NCBI RefSeq assembly: GCF_014117445.1
Contig: NZ_CP059851.1
Location: forward strand, 2,108,001 to 2,172,000
DNA length: 64,000 nt
Reading direction: 5' to 3'
Source of the DNA: Sandaracinobacteroides saxicola
GTDB lineage: Bacteria > Pseudomonadota > Alphaproteobacteria > Sphingomonadales > Sphingomonadaceae
The position numbers were made by a program, and so were the translations under genes. This document shows positions 53,634 to 61,200 of this stretch, piece after piece. The stretch's first letter is position 1. The number at the start of each line of letters is the position of its first letter. Below the pieces are notes generated by a model. The model saw only the letters and a program-made list of their open reading frames with translations, was not told where the DNA came from and did no database searches.

Positions 53634-53752
53634 CCGTCACCCCAGGCTCGCACCGGGGCCCTTTGAAACTCACAGCGCTTATCGAACCTGCGGGTCCAAG
53701 CCCCTCCCCCGCTTGCGGGGGAGGTGTCAGGCGAAGCCTGACGGAGGGGGCC
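53634..53752. repeat. Two palindromic repeats in the gap before a Sel1/SPOR gene
   Basis: A CCCAGGCTCGCACCGGGG unit (53634-53662, related to those at 22371 and 57251) and a full REP unit (about 53699-53752: CCCCTCCCCCGCTTGCGGGG, GTCAGGCGAAGCCTGAC, GGAGGGGGC). No gene in the gap. Confidence 0.75.
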
Positions 53753-53768
53753 CGCAACGACCCGCCCC

Positions 53769-54746
53769 CTATTTATCCGTCACGAAACAGGGCCGCCCCG
53801 CCGCCGCGAGCCGTGCGCACAGCTCGCGCGCCGGCCCGCGCTCCTCGAACGGCCCGATCTGCAACCGCACCAGCCCGCCGCGCTTCAGATAGACCGGCTT
53901 CGCCCCCTCCAGCGCCTCCGCCTGCTGCGCCACCAGTGTCGCCCAGGCATTCCGCGCCACCAATTCGCTGTTATAGGCGCCCAGCTGCACCCGCCACCCC
54001 AGCATGTCGGTGGTGCCCCTCGCCTCCTCCGTCCGGCCCGGGCGCGGCGCCGGTTTCGCCGCCTCCGCGGCCGGTTTCGCCTCGGCGCTCTCCGCCTGGT
54101 CCTCCGATGCCGGCGCCGTCGCCGCCACCTCCCGCGGCACCGGCATGGCCCGCCCGCCGGCCAGCAGCTCCACCGGCACCGGCTCGCCCGCCGCCAGCGC
54201 CGCCGCCGCCGCCTCGCCGCGCGCCCGCTCCGCCGGGCTCAGCATCACCGCCATCCGCGCCGCCTGTCCGTCCGCCTGCGTCAATCCCCCCTGCTGCGCC
54301 AGCAGCATATAGGCATAGCCCAGCACGCCGTTGCGCGGCGCGCCATCCCCGTTGAAACTCGCCACCCCCAGCACATAGGCGGCGCGCGTGTCCCCCTTGT
54401 CCGCCGCCGTGCGCAGCCAGGTCAGCGCCTCGCCCTTCCGGCCATCCTGATACAGCGTGATCCCCAGGTTGGCGGTCGCCGCCAGATGCCCCTTTTCCGC
54501 CGCCCGCCGGTAATAATCTTGCGCCGTGGCCATGCTCTGCGGCACCCCGCGCCCCAGCTTGTAGGCCTGCCCCAGGTTGAACAGCGCGTCCGCGTCACCC
54601 CGCGCCGCCGGCGTGATCCACTCCGCCACCGCGCCGGCCCAGTCCTGCGCGCGCCACTTCGCCACGCCCTCGGCCACCGTCGCCATCGCCGGCGCATGCA
54701 GCCCCCACGCGACCAACGCCAACAGAACAGCCCGAACCATCCTCAT
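53769..54746 (-). CDS. Exported Sel1-repeat and SPOR-domain protein
   Basis: 325 aa. A signal peptide (VRAVLLALVAWGLHAPAMA) is followed by about three Sel1 repeats (GDADALFNLGQAYKLGRGVP, GHLAATANLGITLYQDGRKG, GDTRAAYVLGVASFNGDGAP). A Pro/Ala/Glu linker leads to a C-terminal SPOR domain (GWRVQLGAYNSELVARNAWA, ..., VRLQIGPFEERGPARELCAR). SPOR domains bind denuded peptidoglycan at division sites, so a cell-wall-related role is likely. Confidence 0.87.
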   Translation of the reverse strand: MRMVRAVLLALVAWGLHAPAMATVAEGVAKWRAQDWAGAVAEWITPAARGDADALFNLGQAYKLGRGVPQSMATAQDYYRRAAEKGHLAATANLGITLYQDGRKGEALTWLRTAADKGDTRAAYVLGVASFNGDGAPRNGVLGYAYMLLAQQGGLTQADGQAARMAVMLSPAERARGEAAAAALAAGEPVPVELLAGGRAMPVPREVAATAPASEDQAESAEAKPAAEAAKPAPRPGRTEEARGTTDMLGWRVQLGAYNSELVARNAWATLVAQQAEALEGAKPVYLKRGGLVRLQIGPFEERGPARELCARLAAAGRPCFVTDK

Positions 54747-54811
54747 CCTGTATCAGTCAGCGGCTGAACCGGCAGCATCCCGGCCACCATCCGGCGACAC
54801 CAGCGCACGGC

Positions 54812-56026
54812 TCATCGCTGCACCTCGCCACCTTTGATGGTTAACAGCACCCGTCCCTGCACCGGCAGACCATCGAACGGCGTGTTGCCCGCCTTGCCGG
54901 GCAGCGCATCCGCCTCGATCCGCCACGGCGCATCCGGATCGAACAGCAGCAGATCCGCCGGCTCCCCCACCCCCAGCCGGCCGCCCGGCACCCCGAACCG
55001 TGCCGCCGCCGTGGCGCTCAGCGCCCGCATCAACCCCGGCAAATCCAGCACGCCGTCCCGCACCAGCGCCAGCGCCAGCGGCAGCAGCGTCGCCGCCCCC
55101 GCCGCCCCCGGCGCCGCATCCGCGAACGGCAGCCGCTTTTCCTCCGCGCTGCGCGGATCATGCCGGCTCACCAGCATCGCCACCGTACCATCCGCCACGC
55201 CCTCGCGCAGCGCCAGCCGGTCGCGCTCCGACCGCAGCGGCGGCGACAGCCGGGCAAAGCTGCGGTATCCCGTCACCGCGCCCTCATTCAGCAGCAGATA
55301 GTCGGGCGTGGTCGCGGCGCTCACATCCTGTCCCGCGGCCCGCGCGGCGCGGAGCAGCGCCACACCCTCGGCGGTGGTCACGCACGCCACATGCAGCCTG
55401 GCGCCGGCCAGCGCCGCCAGCCGCAGGTCACGCGCGATCTGGATCGCCTCCGCCACCGCCGGCGCCGCCGGCAACCCCAGCCGCATCGCCGCCTCGCCCT
55501 CGGTCGCCGCGGCGCCGGCCGTCAGCGCCACATTCTCGCCATGGCTCACCACCACCAGCCCTAGCCCGGCGGCATAGCGCAGCAGCCGCAGCATCACATT
55601 GGCATCCTCGATCGCGGCGCGTCCCGTCGCCACCGCCACCGCGCCGGCCTCCCGCAGCAACGCCAGTTCGGCCAGCTCGCTTCCCCGCAGGCCGCGCGTC
55701 GCCGCCGCCAGCGGATGCACCCACAATTGCGGCTTGCCCAACCGCTCCGCCCGCTCCACCAGCGCCGGCTCATCCAGCACCGGCGACTGGTCGGGCATCA
55801 GCAGCACGCCGGTGATGCCGCCAGCAATCGTCGCCGCCTTGTCCACCCGGAACGCCGTGTCGATGATGCCCGGTGCCAGCACCTTGCCCGCCGCCTCGAT
55901 CACCTCGGCCCCGCCGGCATCGACCGTCCCCAGCGCCGCGATCCGCCGCTCCACGATCAACAGGTCGCCGGCGCGCTCGCCATCGCCATCCACCAGCCGC
56001 GCGCCGCGGATCAGCAGCGGCCTCAC
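54812..56026 (-). CDS. pyrC: Dihydroorotase-like protein lacking the catalytic HxH
   Basis: 404 aa from GTG 56026, overlapping the pyrB stop (GTGA). Amidohydrolase layout is kept ([84 protein letters not shown]). Where active enzymes have the metal-binding HxH after the PGxxD stretch, this one reads DTAFRVD, so it is very probably inactive. In Pseudomonas-type systems such a partner is structural for aspartate carbamoyltransferase. An active pyrC must be elsewhere. Confidence 0.88.
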   Translation of the reverse strand: MRPLLIRGARLVDGDGERAGDLLIVERRIAALGTVDAGGAEVIEAAGKVLAPGIIDTAFRVDKAATIAGGITGVLLMPDQSPVLDEPALVERAERLGKPQLWVHPLAAATRGLRGSELAELALLREAGAVAVATGRAAIEDANVMLRLLRYAAGLGLVVVSHGENVALTAGAAATEGEAAMRLGLPAAPAVAEAIQIARDLRLAALAGARLHVACVTTAEGVALLRAARAAGQDVSAATTPDYLLLNEGAVTGYRSFARLSPPLRSERDRLALREGVADGTVAMLVSRHDPRSAEEKRLPFADAAPGAAGAATLLPLALALVRDGVLDLPGLMRALSATAAARFGVPGGRLGVGEPADLLLFDPDAPWRIEADALPGKAGNTPFDGLPVQGRVLLTIKGGEVQR

Positions 56027-56976
56027 CGGCCCTCCTCCCGCCGGCCGCGCGTCAGCACGTCCAGGCACGCCATCCGCACCGCCACCCCCATCTCCACCTG
56101 TTCGCTGATCGCGCTCCGCTGGATGTCGTCCGCCACCGCGCTGTCGATCTCCACCCCGCGGTTCATCGGCCCCGGATGCATCACCAGGCAATCGGGCTTG
56201 GCCGCCCGCAACCGCTCCACCGTCAGCCCGAAGGTGCGGAAATATTCCCGCGTGCTGGGCACATAGGCGCCGTCCATCCGCTCCAGCTGCAGGCGCAGCA
56301 TCATCACCACGTCGGCGCCCGCGATCCCCGCCTCCATGTCGGTGAACGGCACCGCCCCCAGCGCCGCCACGCCCGCCGGCATCAGCGTCGGCGGCGCCAC
56401 CGCCCGCACCTCCGCGCCCATGGCGGCAAGCAGGTGGAAATTGCTGCGCGCCACCCGGCTGTGCAGGATGTCGCCACAGATCGCCACCACCAGCCCCTCC
56501 AGCCGGCCCTTTCGGCGCCGGATGGTCAGCGCATCCAGCAGCGCCTGCGTCGGATGTTCATGCCGGCCATCGCCGGCGTTCAGCACCGGGCAATCGACCT
56601 TTTCCGCGATCAAACCCACCGCGCCCGATGCCTCATGCCGGATCACGATCACGTCGGGCCGCATGGCGTTCAGCGTCAGCGCGGTATCCAGCAGCGTCTC
56701 GCCCTTCTTCAGGCTGCTGGCCCCGGCCGACAGGTTGACGACATCCGCCCCCAGCCGCTTCCCCGCAATCTCGAAGCTCAACAGCGTCCGCGTGCTGTTC
56801 TCGAAAAAGGCGTTGATCTGCGTCAGCCCCGCCAGCCGGTCGTCATGCTTGCGCGCCCGCCGCCCCACATCCACCCACTGCGCCGCCTCATCCAGCAGAA
56901 AGCCGATCTCCCACGGCTTCATCCCTTCGATCGCCAGCAGGTGCCGATAGGGAAAGGGGTCGTCGATGCTCGCCAT
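56023..56976 (-). CDS. pyrB: Aspartate carbamoyltransferase catalytic subunit
   Basis: 317 aa from ATG 56976 (GGGGGG about 5 nt upstream). Substrate-binding motifs: [32 protein letters not shown] and [12 protein letters not shown]. It makes carbamoyl-aspartate in pyrimidine synthesis. It is coupled to the non-catalytic dihydroorotase-like gene downstream. A GATAACCATATTGG-type site lies about 110 bp upstream. Confidence 0.96.
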   Translation of the reverse strand: MASIDDPFPYRHLLAIEGMKPWEIGFLLDEAAQWVDVGRRARKHDDRLAGLTQINAFFENSTRTLLSFEIAGKRLGADVVNLSAGASSLKKGETLLDTALTLNAMRPDVIVIRHEASGAVGLIAEKVDCPVLNAGDGRHEHPTQALLDALTIRRRKGRLEGLVVAICGDILHSRVARSNFHLLAAMGAEVRAVAPPTLMPAGVAALGAVPFTDMEAGIAGADVVMMLRLQLERMDGAYVPSTREYFRTFGLTVERLRAAKPDCLVMHPGPMNRGVEIDSAVADDIQRSAISEQVEMGVAVRMACLDVLTRGRREEGR

Positions 56977-57163
56977 AAACACCCCCCATAGGGAAGTGCC
57001 ACCGCCCTGTCAGCACCCCGCCCCGGGCGCCCTTCCGTCGCCCCTCGCCCGTTCCGACAAAAGGCTTGCCATCGGGCCGGGTCTATGATAACCATATTGG
57101 AATTGTCCGAGTCCATCGACAACAGCGCCAAGCAGCCCGTAACCCGCCCAAAACCCCCGAAAT

Positions 57164-57237
57164 CGCTAACCCCTTGATTCAGGCTGTCACTTTTTGCGCA
57201 AAACCTTCCAGATTTCCTACCCGCAACAAACCAACAG
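57164..57237. repeat. Dispersed 75-bp repeat, copy 2
   Basis: Near-identical to 22292-22366, starting CGCTAACCCCTTGATTCAGG; differs around the TTTTTGCGC(A/G)A stretch. Followed 13 bp later by a CCGGGCTCGACCCGGG palindrome, as in copy 1. Confidence 0.75.
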
Positions 57238-57327
57238 CCTTACCCCACCCGTCACCCCGGGCTCGACCCGGGGCCCATTGAGCCCTCACCCGCCGATAAT
57301 GGCCTCACCGTCCCACACACCCCCGTC

Positions 57328-57348
57328 ATGCTGAACTTGGTTCAGCAT
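57328..57348. repeat. ATGCTGAAC palindrome
   Basis: ATGCTGAAC, TTG, GTTCAGCAT: a perfect 9-bp dyad of a type common as a dispersed repeat in alphaproteobacteria. Confidence 0.65.
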
Positions 57349-57395
57349 CCATGGCGCCGCCAACACCCAACGTGGCGCAGAAAACCGACCATTTC

Positions 57396-57456
57396 CGCCA
57401 ACCCCTTGATTCAGGCCGCCACTTTTTTCGACCAACCTTCCATAATCCAACAGCCC
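57396..57456. repeat. Dispersed repeat, diverged copy 3
   Basis: CCAACCCCTTGATTCAGGCC, ACTTTTTTCGACC, AACCTTCCATAATCCAACAG: same order of blocks as copies 1 and 2, with substitutions and a shortened right part. Confidence 0.6.
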
Positions 57457-57553
57457 CCCGCGAGGCCAAGCCGCGAGAACCTAAGCAGCGGTCGGGGCAA
57501 ATATCATCGGGCTTGTCGAACGCCTTCCTGTCCGGACACGCCCGCCAGCGGTT

Positions 57554-58234
57554 TCAGAAATCGCGGGACAGGATCACCGCCACCCGCTCCCCGCTCATCT
57601 CGACGCCGGTCGCCGGCGGCGCCCCGTCGGGATCGCTCAGCATCGCCGCGATCGCCGCCGCGCGTTTTTCCGCCAGCGGCGCGTCAAACGGCGGCTTGCC
57701 GCCCCCCACCACGATCACCCGCTGCACCGGCGCGTCCAGCTTTGCCGCCGCATCCGCCACCACCCGCTGCGCCGCCGCGCTCAGCGCCGCCGAACCCGGC
57801 GCGAACCGCAGCTCCACCTGGGTCATGCCCTTCGCCCCCGGTCCCGCCAGCGCCACCGGCGTCGGCAGTGCCACCGCCCGTACGAACCGCGCCCGTCCCT
57901 GCGGCGCCAGCCGGGCCGCGCATTTCGGCTCCTGCCACTCCACCGCCTTCAGCGTCCGCCCCTCGAACCGCAGCCGCAGCAAACAGTCGAGCATGCCATT
58001 GTCCGCCGCATTGCGAATCCCGATCCGGTAATGCCAGGTCCGGGCAAACAGCCCGGCGGCATATTGCGGCGGCCCGAGCAGCGGATAGATGGAGCGTTTC
58101 GACAGCCCCGGTTCCAGCGCCCGCAACGTCGCCACCGGCAGGTTCAGCACACCGCCCCGCGCCCCCTCCGCCGCCGGCCAGTCATCCGCCATCGCCGGCG
58201 CCGCCACCAGCATCAGCAGCAGCGCCGCCCTCAT
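57554..58234 (-). CDS. TpgA-like BamE/OmpA protein paired with the trimeric autotransporter
   Basis: 226 aa. A signal peptide (MRAALLLMLVAAPAMA) is followed by a BamE/SmpA-like domain (LEPGLSKRSIYPLLGPPQYA, TWHYRIGIRN) and a C-terminal OmpA-like region (TQVELRFAPGSAALSAAAQR, VIVVGGGKPPFDAPLAEKRA). In Acinetobacter, TpgA has the same two-part layout and anchors the trimeric autotransporter AtaA to peptidoglycan. Its ATG overlaps the adhesin stop (ATGA). The OmpA part lacks some usual residues, so peptidoglycan binding is inference. Confidence 0.82.
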   Translation of the reverse strand: MRAALLLMLVAAPAMADDWPAAEGARGGVLNLPVATLRALEPGLSKRSIYPLLGPPQYAAGLFARTWHYRIGIRNAADNGMLDCLLRLRFEGRTLKAVEWQEPKCAARLAPQGRARFVRAVALPTPVALAGPGAKGMTQVELRFAPGSAALSAAAQRVVADAAAKLDAPVQRVIVVGGGKPPFDAPLAEKRAAAIAAMLSDPDGAPPATGVEMSGERVAVILSRDF

Positions 58235-61200
58235 TGCCCCAGCACCAGGTCGATGCCGGCGCTCGCCGCCACCCCGCCATAGCGGCTGCCCGCCACCCCG
58301 CCAGACAGGCTCCAGCGCCCATTGTCCGCCGTCGCCCGCACGCTCACCCCCAGCGCGGTCTGGCCGCGATAGAAGCCGGTGCCCAGCCGCATCGAAATCT
58401 GCCCCGGCTCGGCGAAGATCGGCGGCTGCAAGGCAATCGCGCTCGCCGTCCCGGCATAGGCGTTGCGCGACAGGTCCCGCAGGTCGAACCGCAGCCCGGC
58501 GATCCGCGCATCGGTATATTGCTGCGCCTGGTTCACCGCCGTGGTCAGCCCGCCCTGCAACTGCGACAGGTTGACGGCATCCGTCGCCCGCGTCCCCGCC
58601 GCGACATTGATGATCTGCCGCTCGGCCCCGACCGCGCCCACCGAGACCACATTCGCCAGCCCGCCATCGCTGGAACCCGCCCCCAGCGCCACCGAATTGC
58701 TGCCGCTCGCGCTGGCATTGCTGCCCAGCGCCGTCACGTTCGCGGCCGAAGCCACCGCGCCGAACCCGCCCGCCACCGCATTCGGACCGCTCGCCACCGG
58801 CGCCGGCCGCCCGGCGGCATTGTTCGCCTGGAACGCCCCCGCGCTGCCGTTGCTCAGCGCGTTCAGCGTCGTGGTGTTCGACGCCACCTGCTGCGCCACG
58901 CCGAACAGCTGGCTGCCGTTGACGGCCTGCACCGAGTTCGCCGCCAGCGCGCCGTTCGCCACGCCATCGATGGTGCGGTTGCCGGCGCTGCCCGCGACAT
59001 TCACGCTGTTGCCGCCCGTCGCGGCCCCCACGGTGATCGGCGCCCCCGGCGCTGCCTGCTGCACCAGGCCGATCGTTCCCTGCGTGATCGCCGCGGTCAG
59101 CGCGCTGACCGTCGCATTGGTGTCGTTCAGCTGCCCGCCGTTGACCGCATCGGTCGATCCCGCCGCCACATTGCCCGCCGCCACATTGGTCAGCGCCACC
59201 GGCGCCGCCGGGTTGGCCCCCACCAGCGTCGCATTGTTGGTCGCCGTGCCGCCATTGGGCACCGTCGGCGTCGCCGGATTGCTGTAGGCGATGGGCGAAG
59301 GCCCGCTGCCGCCACCCCCGCCGCCGGATGTCGGCAGCGTGTTGATCAGCGCCTGTAAACTTCCATAGCTGCTGCCGTTATAGTTCAAGGACAGGCTGAG
59401 CGTGCCGCTGGCGGGATCGAAACCGCTGCCCCCGCCCAGGCTGCTCGCCAAGGACGACCCCAGCGAGGAGACGATCGATGATTGCGCCCCCAACGCCGCC
59501 CCGACATTGCCATAGGCCACGCCTCCGATGACATAGCTCGGCGGCGTGAATACGCCGGTCACCGGATTGAACGCGGCCCCGCCGCCCAGTGCCGCCGCCG
59601 CGGCGTTGGACAGGCCGGTCAACTGGCTGACATTGACCGCGTCGTTCGCATCCTGCCCCGCGCTCAGGCTGGTCAGCCGCCGCGTGCCCGCCGTGCCGGC
59701 AAAATCGACGGTCGAACCGGCGGTCGCCGCACCCACGGTCAGCGTGCCCGTCCCCGGTGCCCCACCGATCTGCTGCACCAGCCCGATGGTGCCGTTGTTG
59801 ATGTTGTTGGTCAGACTGCCCAGCCCCGCCGTCGCCGCGGCAATGCCGGCCGTATTGATGCTGACCTGGGTGTTCGTTGCCGTCAGTTGGCCGAAATTCA
59901 CCGCATCGTTCGGCGCGCTGCCGTCGGCCACATTGCCCAGCCTGGTCGGCGCGCCCCCCGGGTTGAAGGTCACCGTCGTCTTCGACGGATCGTCATAGGC
60001 CACCGCGTTCGCCGCCACCCCGGCAACCGCCTGCAACTGGCCGACATTCGCCGCATCGGTCGCCGCCACCCCGGCGGCGACATTGGTGATCCGCCGGTTG
60101 CCCTCGGTGCCCGCGACATTCACCGTCGCGCCGCCGGTTTCCGCGCCCACGGTGATCTCGCCGCTGCCCGGCGCGCCGCCCACCTGCCGCACCAGCCCCG
60201 CCGTGCCGTTGTTCAGCGCGGCGATGTTGCTGGTGTTGCTGGCGATGTTCGTGGTGTTCGTCGCCACCTGCGCGTTGGTGGAGGCGAGCCCGCTGTTCAG
60301 CGTCGCGATATCCCCCGTGTTGGTGGCAATCGCGCTGCTGTTCGCCGCAATGTTGCTGTTCGCTGTCGCCAGCCCCGTGTTCAGCGCACCGATTCCCGCC
60401 GTGTTCGCCGCGATGCCCGCATTCGCCGCCGCCAGCCCCGTGTTCAGCGTGCCGATGTCCGCCGTGTTGGTGGCCACCTGATTGTTGGTCGCGAACAGCT
60501 GGCTGCCATTCACCGCATCGCTGCTGGTCGCATTCAGCGCGCCCGGCGCCACATTGGTCAGCGTCGCCGCCACCCCGCCCGGGTTCAGCGTCACACTCGT
60601 GCGCGCCGCGCTGTCATACTGCACCGAATTGCCGGCCTGGCCGCCCACCGCCTGCAACTGCGCCAGGTTGACCGCGTCGGACGCATTCACGCCGGCCGCC
60701 ACATTGCTGATGATCGTCCCTGCCGCGTTGATCCCCGCCACCGTCACGCTCGGACCGCCACTGATCGTCAGACCACTGGTATCGAGCACACTGCCCCCTG
60801 CCGTCACACTCGTAAAGCTCGGCGTCAGGCTGGTCGCAATCTGCACCTCCGCCCCGTTCTGCGTAATGACAACATTGTTGCCCGCGCTGAACGTCGCCGT
60901 CGAACCCGGCGTGATATTCGTGACGCTGCTGCCGCTTACCGCCCCCGTCGAGCCGCCCACCACTGCCGTCGTCAAGTCGAACCCGCGGTTCGCCGTCGCC
61001 TGCACGGTCGAAAGCGTCTGGTTGGTCGCAAACAGCTGGCTGCCATTGACCGCATCCGTGCTCGTCGCATTCAGAGCACCGGCGCTCACCCCCGTCAGCG
61101 TCCGCGTGCCGCCCGTGCCGGTGAAGTCCACCAGCGTCCCGCCGGTCGCAGCCCCCACCGTCAGATTGCCGCTGCCCGGTGCGCCACCCACCTGCTGCAC

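Larger units (their letters stand above)
56977..57553. other. Gene-free 577-bp gap with several repeat families
   Basis: Contains the pyrB promoter region with GATAACCATATTGGAATTG near 57086, the 75-bp repeat copy 2 (57164-57237), a CCGGGCTCGACCCGGG palindrome (57251-57278), an ATGCTGAAC/GTTCAGCAT palindrome (57328-57348) and the diverged repeat copy 3 (57396-57456). I see no gene. Confidence 0.7.
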
